Part shown: one piece after another, positions 1-8,332 of the stretch | How the letters are laid out: each line of letters opens with the position of its first letter | Position numbering within the stretch: the first letter of the stretch is position 1 | Source of the DNA: an uncultured Acidobacteriota bacterium | GTDB lineage: Bacteria; Acidobacteriota; Blastocatellia; Pyrinomonadales; Pyrinomonadaceae | DNA length: 64,000 bases | Assembly (NCBI GenBank): GCA_937873515.1 | Contig: CALMYB010000006.1 | Span: forward strand, 327,086-391,085 | Direction of reading: 5' to 3' | Made by a program: the position numbers and the translations under genes | Notes under the pieces: model-generated | What the model was told of the DNA's origin: nothing | Database searches by the model: none | The model's input: only the letters and a program-made list of their open reading frames with translations

Positions 1-1687
1 TGTCGAGGGCTTCGTAGCCGACAAAGACGAGCGGAACGATCTCGAGAGCGCTGAAGACGGAGCCGAATGCAAGTGCGACCGTCGGCGTACCCGCGAAGTA
101 GAGATGGTGAAGCGTTCCCACGATGCCGCCGCTAAGATATATCGAACCGGAAAGGAGGCCTGCATATGCGGCGTGGTCGGCTCGGATAACACGGAGCTTT
201 GCAAAAAGAAACGCGATGACGGTGGTCGCAAACACTTCGAAAAAGCCCTCGACCCAAAGATGAACTACCCACCATCGCCAATATTCCACTACCGTCAGAT
301 GCGAGCGCATACCCCAGAAAAGCCCGGGGGCGTAGAATAATGCGATTCCGGCCGTCGTGCCAAGGTAGAGAAGGATCAACGAGCGGTTTGTTGTTTTCTC
401 TCTAAGGCCGGCAAGGGCGGAACGCCCGATCAAGAAAAGCCATAGAAGCAGTCCGACAAAAAGAGCCGCCTGCCAAACTCGGCCAAGGTCGACATATTCA
501 TAGCCTTGGTGGCCGAACCAGAACCAAAGGTCGCTGTTGCCGAACTTGTGCATTACGCTCATCCATTGGCCCGCCATCGAACCAAGGACAACGACAAGAA
601 GAGCAACAAAGAGAACGTCGACGCCGAGCTTTTGATATTTCGGCTCATAGCCGCAAATGTATGGGGCAATGTATAGGCCCGCAGCCAGCCATGCGGTCGC
701 GATCCAGAAAATGGCAAGCTGCGTATGCCACGTTCGCGAGATCACATACGGCAGTACCTGATCAAGCGGTATTCCGTAGAGTCCTCCGCCCTCAACCCCG
801 TAATGGGCCGTTATGACACCCATAACGATCTGCAGGAGAAAAAGCAGTGATACTACGAGGAAATACTTGATCGTCGCCTTCTGGGATCGTGTTAGCGGCG
901 AGCCGATCAGCGGATCTTCGTCCGGCGTGTCACGGGCTTCGGCCGGTCTATACCAACCGGCATAAAACCATACCATCCCGCCAAGACTTCCGATGAGAAG
1001 AATGACGCTCACGCCCGTCCAAACGATCGAGCTTGGGGTCGGATAGTTTGCAACAAGTGGTTCGGACGGGAAGTTGCTGGTGTACGAGATCGTGTTATTC
1101 GGCCGATTCGCCGCTGATGCCCAGGCCGTCCAGAAGAAGAACGCCGTCATTTGGCGAAGTTTTATAGGATCGGCCTGTGCTCCCTTTTGTATTGCATAAT
1201 CGGAACTTCCATTAGTGAAGACATCGGTGTAATGCCTCAGGTTATCCTCGAACGCGAGTTGGCGAACAGGATGAATCGTGATGGTACCTGTGGTCGGATC
1301 ATAAGTGTTGGTGCGCATCTCGATCCGAAGCCGTTCGAGGAGTGTCGCACGTTCGTCGGGGGGCAGTGACGAGCCATCGAGTCCGTACCGGCCGTCCGAC
1401 CAGTTGTTCAAAATGAAAATGGACTCACGATGGAGATAATCTGCGGTCCAATCAGGCGCGACGTATGAGCCGTGGCCCCAGATCGAACCGACCTGCATTC
1501 CACCCATTGCCTGCCAAACGTTCTGCCCGTCCAGTATCTGCTCGGGGCCGATAACCTGCTTCCCTCCGGTGGTCACGACCGAAGTCGGGATCGGAGGCGC
1601 CTCGCGAAAGATCTCCGCCCCTACCCATCCTAGAATGGCGAAGGAGAAGACGAAGACCGCTGCCAAAAGTATCCAGAGCTTTTTCAT
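1..1687 (-). CDS. norZ: Quinol-dependent nitric oxide reductase, 3' end cut by window
   Basis: Reads continuously on the minus strand from an ATG at 1687 to the window edge, about 562 residues of an expected ~760. It starts with a membrane anchor (MKKLWILLAAVFVFSFAIL) followed by a ~200-residue periplasmic domain containing GQNVWQAMGGMQVGSIWGHG, as in single-subunit qNor enzymes. Multi-pass membrane segments follow with the haem-copper-oxidase-type signatures RTWHTQLAIFWIATAWLA, HLWVEGFFEVFATT and GTLHHLYFAGTP, which carry haem b and FeB histidine ligands. The enzyme reduces NO to N2O with quinol electrons in the cytoplasmic membrane, serving denitrification or NO detoxification. It is divergent from the small Cys-rich gene at 1898. 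The family call is firm. The C-terminus cannot be judged. Confidence 0.93.
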   Translation of the reverse strand, partial: MKKLWILLAAVFVFSFAILGWVGAEIFREAPPIPTSVVTTGGKQVIGPEQILDGQNVWQAMGGMQVGSIWGHGSYVAPDWTADYLHRESIFILNNWSDGRYGLDGSSLPPDERATLLERLRIEMRTNTYDPTTGTITIHPVRQLAFEDNLRHYTDVFTNGSSDYAIQKGAQADPIKLRQMTAFFFWTAWASAANRPNNTISYTSNFPSEPLVANYPTPSSIVWTGVSVILLIGSLGGMVWFYAGWYRPAEARDTPDEDPLIGSPLTRSQKATIKYFLVVSLLFLLQIVMGVITAHYGVEGGGLYGIPLDQVLPYVISRTWHTQLAIFWIATAWLAAGLYIAPYICGYEPKYQKLGVDVLFVALLVVVLGSMAGQWMSVMHKFGNSDLWFWFGHQGYEYVDLGRVWQAALFVGLLLWLFLIGRSALAGLREKTTNRSLILLYLGTTAGIALFYAPGLFWGMRSHLTVVEYWRWWVVHLWVEGFFEVFATTVIAFLFAKLRVIRADHAAYAGLLSGSIYLSGGIVGTLHHLYFAGTPTVALAFGSVFSALEIVPLVFVGYEALD

Positions 1688-1897
1688 TGGTTCCGTGTCA
1701 TATACCACGCAAACACGACCGATTGCAAGGCCTGTCGACCGATGCTGTCAATTTGCCCGGGAAATAGGCGCCGGCACACGAACTTTGCCGAATTTCTGCT
1801 CGAGTTTGCGAGCTTAGTAATGTGCGGGGCGAGGTTGGCGTTCTACCTCAAACGGCCGCTGTGGAGTTGGCGGGAGCGGTGTGCTAGGCTATTTTTC

Positions 1898-2233
1898 GTG
1901 ATACGCGGGATCGCATTATTCGTGTTGCTTATGACCGTCGGCCTGTCGCTTGCGCCCTGCAATGACGCATTCGCGTTTTCGGCCGACAAGGGAACGATTG
2001 CCAGCGTCGCCAATTCGGACGAACCGACGTCTTCGGAAGAAGATTCGGACGATTGTTCGCCGTTTTGCATCTGCGCGTGCTGTGTTCACACGGTCGCATC
2101 GTGCGATGCGACGATGACCGTCACGGCCGCACATCTTGCGGCCACGATCGCAGGAACTCCCTTTCAGCATCACCCGACTCGCATAAATGCCCACCTTTCA
2201 GCGGTCTGGCAGCCTCCAAAAAGCCTCATTTAA
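1898..2233 (+). CDS. Small exported Cys-rich protein
   Basis: The GTG at 1898 is preferred over longer in-frame starts because it places a clean signal peptide at the N-terminus (VIRGIALFVLLMTVGLSLAPC); an ATG at 1931 is the alternative. The mature part holds an acidic stretch followed by a cluster of five cysteines (DDCSPFCICACCVH) and later histidines. This looks like a periplasmic metal-binding or disulfide-rich peptide. It lies 103 bp upstream of a TonB-dependent receptor in the same direction. Similar small Cys-rich secreted proteins precede metal-related receptors in Bacteroidota, so a metal-uptake role is possible, but this is inference only. No named family is assigned. Confidence 0.6.
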   Translation: MIRGIALFVLLMTVGLSLAPCNDAFAFSADKGTIASVANSDEPTSSEEDSDDCSPFCICACCVHTVASCDATMTVTAAHLAATIAGTPFQHHPTRINAHLSAVWQPPKSLI

Positions 2234-2336
2234 GACGCAATAAGCAGTACTGTCTAATTTTTTCGTTCCGTGTCTTGTGAATATTCCGGATGCGAAAAGA
2301 TACGTCTATTTTCTAACAGAACTTTTGGAGAAAGAT

Positions 2337-4505
2337 ATGCACAGAGCATTGATCTTTGCTGTCATTATATTTGCCGCGACATTAACAGCATTCGCGCAGG
2401 ACGGCAACACACTAAAGCTGCACATTAAGAACAACGAAACACAGAAAGGCGTCGCCGCCGCAACCGTCTCCGTTCTCGGGACTGACCTGCAGGCGACCGC
2501 CGATCAGAACGGCAAGGTCGAAATTAAGGGAATCCCCAACGGCGACCAGGTGATCGAGATAGTTTCGCACGGATACGAGAGGATCGAACTAAAGCTCAGC
2601 TTTCCTCTCACGGATCCTGCAGAACGTACGGTGACAATGAAGATCACTTACGAAGCCGGCGAGGTGACGGTCAGTTCGACTCGAACGGGCCGCGAGATCG
2701 AGGCCGAACCGACACGCGTCGAGGCGATCGACGAGGAAGAGATCGATGAAAAGATCAATATGCGGCCCGCAAACGTATCGATGGTCCTGCACGAAAGCAC
2801 AGGCATTCAGGTACAGCAAACCTCTCCAACGACGAACACGCAGAGCGTGCGGATACAAGGCCTTGACGGCCGCTATACCCAGATCCTGAAGGACGGATTT
2901 CCGGCATACGGCGGATTTTCCGGCAGCCTCAGCGTGCTTGAGATCCCGCCGCTCGATCTCAAACAGGTCGAAGTGATCAAAGGACCGTCTGCAACGCTCT
3001 TCGGTGGAGACGCGATCGCCGGCGTCGTCAACTTCATAAGCAAAGTGCCGGAAGAAAGACCCGTAACGTCGATGATCCTGAATCAAACGTCGGCACTTGG
3101 AACGGATTTTTCGATCTTCAACTCAAGGAAGTTCGAAAAATTCGGCTACACGCTTCTCGGCTCGGTGAATTATCAGCGTCCTTACGATGTCGATAGAGAT
3201 GACTTCACCGAACTGCCGTCAACAAAGGCGGTGAGCTTCAATCCGAAACTATTCTTCTATTTCGACAGCCGAACGACCTTGGCGATCGGAAATTCGACAT
3301 CGTATCAAACACGTAAAGGCGGCGATATTTTTGTGCTGAAGGGGCAGGCCGATAGTTATCATCAATACTTCGAACGGAACGGGTCCTTTCGCAACATTAC
3401 GACGGTGAATTTCGATCACGTCTTCGGTGACGGCTCACGTCTGAACGCAAAGCAGAGCCTTGCATTCTTCAGCCGCGATCTTACGACGCCGAACTACGCG
3501 TTCGGCGGGCGGCAATTCAACTCATTCACGGACGTGAGTTATTGGAAGGTGTTCGGCAAACACGCGTTGATCTTCGGCGGGAGCGCCGTCTATGACAGTT
3601 TCCGAGAACGTACGCCCGGGCCGTCCCGAAATGAGACGCGTTCGGCATTCGGCGCGTTCGTCCAGGATACTGTCGATCTTAATGAGCGAGTCTCGCTCGA
3701 AGCGGGCTTACGAATCGAGAAGACCAAGGACTACGGTACATTCACGCTTCCGCGTGTGTCGTTCTTGTTTCGGTTAACGGATAAGTTAACCTCGCGCGTC
3801 GGGTTCGGAATGGGTTACAAAACGCCGACAATGTTCACCGAAGAAGCGGAAATACTGCTCTTCCGCGACGTGCTTTCTGTTGGAACGAATCTGAATGCCG
3901 AAAGGAGCAAGGGCGGAACTTTCGATCTGAACTATCGCGGTTCGATCGGCGAAAAGATCACGTATTCCGTCAATCAAATGTTCTTCTACACGGAGATCAG
4001 CGATCCGATAATCCTACGGCCGAATGGCGACGGAAGCTACGCTTTCAGCAATGCAGCGTCGCGGATCGTGAGCAAGGGGTTTGAGACGAATGCGAGATTC
4101 GAGTACGGCATCGCAAAACTCTTTCTCGGCTACACGCTAACGGACGGAAAGGCAGGCTATCTGCCCGGTACACGCAAGCTCACGCTCTTGCCGACGCATC
4201 GAGTAAACTCGTCACTCGTCCTTGAGAAACACGAAAATTTTAAGGCGGGAGCCGAGCTATATTACGGCAGTCGGCAAACGCTTGACGACCGCAGCCTCAC
4301 GCGAAACCTTGTCGAAGTCGGACTCTTCGGCGAAAAGACGTTCGGCAAATTCAGCCTGTTCATCAACGCCGAGAACATCTTCGACCAACGCCAGGGCCGC
4401 TACGGCCCGGTCGTCTTTCCGCCGCACCAGAACCCGACATTTGCCGAGATCTACTCCCACACCGAAGGCCGCGTGTTTAATGGAGGAATAAAGATCAGGC
4501 TGTAG
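2337..4505 (+). CDS. TonB-dependent outer-membrane receptor
   Basis: The start at 2337 follows a TTGGAGAAAG ribosome-binding site and opens with a signal peptide (MHRALIFAVIIFAATLTAFA). Domains in order are a carboxypeptidase-regulatory-like beta sandwich at about residues 25-105, a TonB plug at about 130-240 (with VRIQGLDGRYTQILKDG and VEVIKGPSATLFGGDAIAG) and a beta barrel to residue 722. Length is typical of siderophore or metal receptors of the FecA/CirA type. The C-terminal region has the usual LFINAENIFDQRQGRYGPV pattern. Substrate is unknown. The Cys-rich neighbour upstream hints at a metal or metal chelate. A longer in-frame start at 2277 is unlikely because it would bury the signal peptide. 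Confidence 0.9.
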   Translation: MHRALIFAVIIFAATLTAFAQDGNTLKLHIKNNETQKGVAAATVSVLGTDLQATADQNGKVEIKGIPNGDQVIEIVSHGYERIELKLSFPLTDPAERTVTMKITYEAGEVTVSSTRTGREIEAEPTRVEAIDEEEIDEKINMRPANVSMVLHESTGIQVQQTSPTTNTQSVRIQGLDGRYTQILKDGFPAYGGFSGSLSVLEIPPLDLKQVEVIKGPSATLFGGDAIAGVVNFISKVPEERPVTSMILNQTSALGTDFSIFNSRKFEKFGYTLLGSVNYQRPYDVDRDDFTELPSTKAVSFNPKLFFYFDSRTTLAIGNSTSYQTRKGGDIFVLKGQADSYHQYFERNGSFRNITTVNFDHVFGDGSRLNAKQSLAFFSRDLTTPNYAFGGRQFNSFTDVSYWKVFGKHALIFGGSAVYDSFRERTPGPSRNETRSAFGAFVQDTVDLNERVSLEAGLRIEKTKDYGTFTLPRVSFLFRLTDKLTSRVGFGMGYKTPTMFTEEAEILLFRDVLSVGTNLNAERSKGGTFDLNYRGSIGEKITYSVNQMFFYTEISDPIILRPNGDGSYAFSNAASRIVSKGFETNARFEYGIAKLFLGYTLTDGKAGYLPGTRKLTLLPTHRVNSSLVLEKHENFKAGAELYYGSRQTLDDRSLTRNLVEVGLFGEKTFGKFSLFINAENIFDQRQGRYGPVVFPPHQNPTFAEIYSHTEGRVFNGGIKIRL

Positions 4506-4561
4506 GAGGACGGAGCACAGACAGAGCGTCCGCCTTACTTTCAAAGGCCATTAGGAAAATT

Positions 4562-4783
4562 AACCACAGATAAACACAGATTCACACAGATCAAGACAAC
4601 TCCACCTCAGATACTCTTATCTGCGTGAATCTGTGTTCATCCGCGGGTGAAACCTGCTTCTGCCATCCTTCGTTTCAGGGCGCAAATGAAATTAACCACA
4701 GATGAACACAAAATAGACACAGATACTAAAAAGACTTCCGGAAAATCTCTCATCTGTGTTCATCTGTGTTCATCTGTGGTTGA
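4562..4783. repeat. Two inverted-repeat units of the CCACAGAT family
   Basis: Two units (4562-4649 and 4692-4783) each begin with ACCACAGAT(A/G)AACACA and end with the near reverse complement ATCTGTGTTCATC(T/C)GYGG, so each could fold into a long imperfect hairpin. They lie between the convergent 3' ends of the TonB receptor and the deoxyhypusine-synthase-like gene. Related units with CGCAAAT/CGCAGAT cores occur at 51996-52404. Such arrays are common in intergenic regions of environmental genomes. They may serve as bidirectional terminators or be mobile palindromes. Confidence 0.75.
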
Positions 4784-4789
4784 AACCGT

Positions 4790-5767
4790 TCACCAACCCA
4801 AGATATAAGCAAACATCAGCGGGGCGACGATCGAGGCGTCGGACTCGACGATGTATTTCGGGGTGTCGGCGGATAGTTTGCCCCAGGTTATTTTTTCGTT
4901 GGGGACTGCGCCGGAGTATGAGCCGTATGACGTTGTCGAGTCGCTGATCTGGCAGAAATAGCCCCAGACGGGGACGTTCTCACGCTGAAGGTCCTGATGC
5001 AGCATCGGGACGACGCATATCGGAAAATCGCCCGCGATGCCGCCGCCAATTTGATAAAAACCGATCGTTGAATCGTCCTTTGCGTTGTCGGTGTACCAAT
5101 CGGCAAGGAACGTCATATATTCGATACCGGTGCGCACGGTGTGGACGTTTTTGATGTCGCCCGTTATGACGTGGCCCGCAAACATATTGCCCATCGTCGA
5201 ATCTTCCCAACCGGGCACGACCATCGGCAAATTCTTTTCCATCGCCGCGTACATCCAACTGTCTTTCAGGTCGATCTGATAAAACTCTTCGAGCGAGCCA
5301 TTGCTCAAGACCTGATACATAAACTCGTGCGGGAAGTATCGCTCGCCTTTTGCGTCCGCCTGCGTCCAGACATCGACCATCGCTTTTTCGAGCCGCCGCA
5401 TCGCTTCCATCTCGGGGATGCACGTATCGGTCACGCGGTTCATATGACGGTCGAGCAGGCCTTGTTCGTCCTGCGGTGTCAGATCGCGGTAATGCGGTAC
5501 GCGTTCGTAGAAATCATGTGCGACGAGGTTAAATAGGTCTTCTTCGAGGTTTGCACCAGTGCAGGAAATGATCTGCACCTTGTCCTGCCTGATCATCTCG
5601 GCGAGCGAAAGGCCCAATTCCGCCGTGCTCATCGCCCCCGCAAGCGTTATCATCATCTTGCCGCCGCCCGCTAGATGCCTGACGTAACCTTCCGAAGCGT
5701 CGATGAGTGCCGCCGAATTAAAATGCCGATAGTGATGCTTGATGAATTCTGTGATCTGTCCGTTCAT
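4790..5767 (-). CDS. Deoxyhypusine synthase-like protein
   Basis: About 325 residues with the deoxyhypusine synthase fold signature. The N-terminal region has GGGKMMITLAGAMSTAELG and later SCTGANLEEDLFNL; the C-terminal region has IGGGIAGDFPICVVPM and the active-site lysine context ITWGKLSADTPKYIVESDA (eukaryotic enzymes have SWGK). Eukaryotic and archaeal homologues transfer aminobutyl from spermidine to eIF5A/aIF5A. Bacteria lack that substrate, so the role is probably polyamine-related but not settled. The ATG at 5767 (MNGQITEFIKHHYRHFN) is preferred to an upstream TTG at 5821 because family members start near this motif. It is divergent from the zinc-ribbon gene at 5825. Confidence 0.85.
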   Translation of the reverse strand: MNGQITEFIKHHYRHFNSAALIDASEGYVRHLAGGGKMMITLAGAMSTAELGLSLAEMIRQDKVQIISCTGANLEEDLFNLVAHDFYERVPHYRDLTPQDEQGLLDRHMNRVTDTCIPEMEAMRRLEKAMVDVWTQADAKGERYFPHEFMYQVLSNGSLEEFYQIDLKDSWMYAAMEKNLPMVVPGWEDSTMGNMFAGHVITGDIKNVHTVRTGIEYMTFLADWYTDNAKDDSTIGFYQIGGGIAGDFPICVVPMLHQDLQRENVPVWGYFCQISDSTTSYGSYSGAVPNEKITWGKLSADTPKYIVESDASIVAPLMFAYILGW

Positions 5768-5824
5768 TACTGACAATAATAATGTCTTGCTGAAAAAATG
5801 CGAAGGGGTTAAAGTTACCAACTA

Positions 5825-6049
5825 ATGAAATGTGCAGTTTGCAGCAGCGGCGATCTGACTCCGCCATACGATTACGCCTCGTTTGAAAATCATGTCCGCA
5901 TCAAAGGCGCTGGTTCCGGCGGATGGCTCGGAAAAAAAGACATTGTCATTAAGCCCACAAAAGCGAGGATCTGCCGCAGCTGCGGCCATGTGATGCTTTT
6001 TGTCGTTCTTGGGGACCTGCGGCAGCTAAGAAATCCTGGTGACGGATGA
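5825..6049 (+). CDS. Small zinc-ribbon protein
   Basis: A 74-residue protein with two CxxC pairs, CAVC at residues 3-6 and CRSC at 50-53, spaced as in small zinc ribbons. The C-terminus is hydrophobic (HVMLFVVLGDLRQL). It starts 57 bp from the divergent deoxyhypusine-synthase-like gene. Function is unknown. The paired CxxC motifs are the main support for its being a real gene. Confidence 0.6.
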   Translation: MKCAVCSSGDLTPPYDYASFENHVRIKGAGSGGWLGKKDIVIKPTKARICRSCGHVMLFVVLGDLRQLRNPGDG

Positions 6050-6162
6050 GTTCCATTGGCCGTCTTGCCCACTTCGCGAAAAAGCCATAAGCTCGTCGAA
6101 ATTCGCACCTACTGCTTCACGGCAAGGCATGGCTTTATCGTTGAACCGCACCGCTGCTGACC

Positions 6163-6618
6163 ATGTACTTTTTCGTTGTCATTACATTCATGCTCGTTCT
6201 GCCGGTCGGCTCGATCGGGTTGAGCGCTGCTAGTGGCGATGTTTTGTCTTTCGCACTTGTGGCAAAGTGGTTCGTTATTTGGTCCGTTGGAGCGCGGCTG
6301 TCGCTGGCGGGTCTCAGGCAGATCGTCCAACCCCGCTACACGGCAGAGGTCATACTTTCCCTCAAACATGAAGAGTCACAAGTGCTCGTCAGGGAGCTTG
6401 GGTTCGGCAACCTTGCGATCGGAATTGCGGGGCTTGCCAGCTGGCTGTTTCCCGCTTGGGTGATGGCTGCGGCTCTTGCCGGTGCGATCTTCTACTGCCT
6501 TGCCGGTTTCAATCACCTGCTTCAGCCGCACCGTGGCAAGTTGGAGAACGTAGCAATGATCTCTGACCTCTTTGTCGGTTTCGTTCTGGCAGCGGCATTT
6601 GCCGGCGCTATAGGATGA
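6163..6618 (+). CDS. Four-helix integral membrane protein, DUF6790-like
   Basis: A 151-residue, highly hydrophobic protein with about four transmembrane segments, a conserved-looking central stretch GLRQIVQPRYTAEVIL and then RELGFGNLAIGIAGLASWLF. The pattern resembles the DUF6790 family from memory, which is a tentative assignment; no function is known for that family. Its 3' end overlaps the 3' end of the minus-strand VapB-like gene by 97 bp, an unusually deep tail-to-tail overlap. This suggests that one of the two was joined here by rearrangement. Confidence 0.6.
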   Translation: MYFFVVITFMLVLPVGSIGLSAASGDVLSFALVAKWFVIWSVGARLSLAGLRQIVQPRYTAEVILSLKHEESQVLVRELGFGNLAIGIAGLASWLFPAWVMAAALAGAIFYCLAGFNHLLQPHRGKLENVAMISDLFVGFVLAAAFAGAIG

Positions 6619-6800
6619 CCGGCGGAGTTCAGATCGGGGCTACGGCCGCCGCCGCGGAGGCTCTTCGCAAGCCGTTCCTGCCGTTTTAGACGCAGGAGTG
6701 TCTCCAGACCGAGTTCCACGACCTCGCGCTTTGTTTTCAACCCGGTGGCTTTGAGCGTCTCTCTAATCAGCTTTTCGTCCGTATCGATATTTGTACGCAA
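6522..6800 (-). CDS. Orphan VapB-type antitoxin, TTG start, abnormal C-terminus
   Basis: Read from TTG at 6800 the protein begins LRTNIDTDEKLIRETLKATG, the canonical VapB N-terminus (MRTNID-D--L), followed by LKTKREVVELGLETLLRLKRQERL. Longer ATG starts at 6845 or 6857 would translate through a perfect palindrome and are unlikely. After residue ~62 the usual toxin-binding tail of the RGK-WEGD type is replaced by unrelated sequence that runs antisense into the membrane-protein gene. No VapC toxin follows. It is therefore probably an orphan, perhaps a remnant or an anti-addiction copy. It is divergent from the DHFR-like gene at 6923. Confidence 0.6.
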   Translation of the reverse strand: MRTNIDTDEKLIRETLKATGLKTKREVVELGLETLLRLKRQERLAKSLRGGGRSPDLNSAGHPIAPANAAARTKPTKRSEIIATFSNLPRCG

Positions 6801-6830
6801 TGTGTATAAACTGCCTCTGTTATACACATT
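6799..6830. promoter_or_regulatory. Palindromic operator at the vapB-like start
   Basis: Perfect 11-bp inverted repeat AATGTGTATAA / TTATACACATT separated by 10 bp, overlapping the TTG start of the vapB-like gene by two bases. Antitoxins of this kind autoregulate by binding such palindromes over their own promoter, so this is its likely operator. Its position decides the start codon of the gene. Confidence 0.65.
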
Positions 6831-6880
6831 TGTGTTTGCGCTCATCGCACGTGCCAAAAAAGATCCGATTGTTCCTTTTC

Positions 6881-6904
6881 AGATAAACCGTGAGAATATT
6901 ACGC
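6881..6904 (+). repeat. Repeated gene leader, copy A
   Basis: AGATAAACCGTGAGAATATT followed by ACGC, about 20 bp upstream of the DHFR-like start. It matches a second copy at 7784-7806, upstream of the unknown gene at 7821, with only a few differences. It could be a shared promoter or 5' leader, or the footprint of a recombination site. Confidence 0.45.
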
Positions 6905-6922
6905 AATTGGGGAGGGACGGTC

Positions 6923-7465
6923 ATGATAAAGTGTTCGGTATTTTGCGGAGCGAGTGTTGATGGGTTCATTGCGGGTGAAAGCGGCAATATAGAGTGGCTG
7001 CACCGCCCTGAGTACGAGACGAGTGAGGCTTTCGGCCTTACGTACGATGGATTCATCGCGTCGGTGGACACTGTCGTCATCGGCCGGCACACCTTCGAAA
7101 AGGTGTTGGGTTTTGACGGGTGGCCTTACAAAATACCGGTCGTCGTGCTCTCTTCGACGCTCCGTCAACTGCCCGAGAATCTTGAGGGTAAAGCCAGGCT
7201 CTTGTCCGCACCGCCCAAAGAGATCGTCGAGCAGCTCTCCGCCGAAGGCAAGCGGCATTTGTACGTTGACGGCGGCATTACGATCCAGAAGTTCTTAAAA
7301 GCCCGGCTTATCGACGAGATCACGATCACCCTGCTGCCGACAGTTCTTGGGGCGGGAATTCCGCTTTTCGGCTCCGTCGGCGTCGAACGCCGCTTGAAAC
7401 TGATCGAGACAGCTTCGGCAAAGAACGGCTTCGTACAGGTAAGATATTCCGTTGAGAAGGCTTAG
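6923..7465 (+). CDS. Dihydrofolate reductase-family protein (RibD C-terminal domain type)
   Basis: A 180-residue protein starting at ATG 6923 behind a GGGGAGGG ribosome-binding site. The opening CSVFCGASVDGFIAG, the central VDTVVIGRHTFEKVLGF and the later LYVDGGITIQKFL and ITLLPTVLGAGIPLFG are the marks of the YyaP/YwjB-like DHFR-related family, which shares the RibD reductase fold and binds NADPH. True substrates of these stand-alone members are mostly unknown. It sits in a run of small, unrelated genes and is divergent from the vapB-like gene. Confidence 0.85.
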   Translation: MIKCSVFCGASVDGFIAGESGNIEWLHRPEYETSEAFGLTYDGFIASVDTVVIGRHTFEKVLGFDGWPYKIPVVVLSSTLRQLPENLEGKARLLSAPPKEIVEQLSAEGKRHLYVDGGITIQKFLKARLIDEITITLLPTVLGAGIPLFGSVGVERRLKLIETASAKNGFVQVRYSVEKA

Positions 7466-7510
7466 AGTTTTAAGTCAGGTAACTTAGGCTAATCGTAGAA
7501 GGACCTAACG

Positions 7511-7741
7511 ATGGACCGCGAGCATATTTCTGATAGTTGGGAACGCGGCAGCCCGTATGAGCAGTACGTCGGTCGATGGAGCCGGCAGATCGCACCGCTT
7601 TTTCTCTCATGGCTGAACATCCCGAATGGACGGCGATGGCTTGACGTTGGATGCGGCACTGGCGCACTTCCGATCGCTGCTGACGGCACGATCTTGCTAA
7701 CTGCTCGCTCGTGGGCGGCTCGTGGTACGGTTGCAATGTAA
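7511..7741 (+). pseudogene. Truncated class I SAM methyltransferase
   Basis: The first ~56 residues match the start of a methyltransferase: MDREHISDSWERGSPYEQYV, then motif I as RRWLDVGCGTGALP. Immediately after motif I the sequence stops resembling the family, and a stop comes after 76 residues where ~250 are expected. The downstream bases to 7820 show no continuation in any frame. This is a 5' remnant left by a deletion or replacement with a junction near 7675. Confidence 0.7.
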
Positions 7742-7783
7742 GGCGATGTTGGCCTTGCCGCCACGTGCGATGATAGGCTGACC

Positions 7784-7806
7784 AGATAGAACGTGAGAAT
7801 ATAACG
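7784..7806 (+). repeat. Repeated gene leader, copy B
   Basis: AGATAGAACGTGAGAATATA followed by ACG, placed about 15 bp before the ATG of the unknown gene at 7821. It is the partner of copy A at 6881-6904. Confidence 0.45.
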
Positions 7807-7820
7807 CGCGAGGTGACAAA

Positions 7821-8291
7821 ATGAACGAAAATGGATCGACCGCTCCGGAATTGAGTTTAGAAGAGCAATTCATGCTCGAACCAAAAAGCGAGGGATCGCT
7901 GTCTCTCTTTATTGCGAATGAAGAAGGCAACCGCTATATCGGTTGGGACCTAAACCCGGAAGACATTGAGGCTCTATATTTCGAGGGCATTGGCGTGCCT
8001 CGGTGGGAGAGCCTTACGGCCGAGACCGTGGAAGAACAAAGGGCGATGTACTGGGAACGCTTCAACGAACGCATGGAAAGGTTTCCGCTTCTCGGACGCA
8101 CCCGCGATACTGACGTGGACGTTGAATATACTTCGGCCGAGCTGCCGCAGCTGATTGCCGAGTGCGAAAGCATTACAGCCGCAACCTCCGACGCAAAAGC
8201 TCTCCGTGCGCTTCAAAAGATATTGCTCGCCGCTGGCCGTGCGGCAGCATTGGACGCGGGATTCAACTTAAAGCCAAGTCATTCCAGGTGA
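7821..8291 (+). CDS. Hypothetical protein, acidic, 156 residues
   Basis: A soluble, acidic protein without signal peptide or membrane segment. Notable stretches are RYIGWDLNPEDIEALYFEGI and EEQRAMYWERFNERMERFPL. The second half is helical and alanine-rich (SDAKALRALQKILLAAGRAAALDAG). I do not recognise the family. A GAGGTGAC ribosome-binding site precedes the ATG, and the repeated leader is just upstream. Codon use and the presence of a good start argue that it is a real gene. It may belong with the cassette-like genes around it. Confidence 0.55.
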   Translation: MNENGSTAPELSLEEQFMLEPKSEGSLSLFIANEEGNRYIGWDLNPEDIEALYFEGIGVPRWESLTAETVEEQRAMYWERFNERMERFPLLGRTRDTDVDVEYTSAELPQLIAECESITAATSDAKALRALQKILLAAGRAAALDAGFNLKPSHSR

Positions 8292-8332
8292 TCGATTCGA
8301 CGGGATTTGCCGGTGCACCGGCGAGGTAACGT

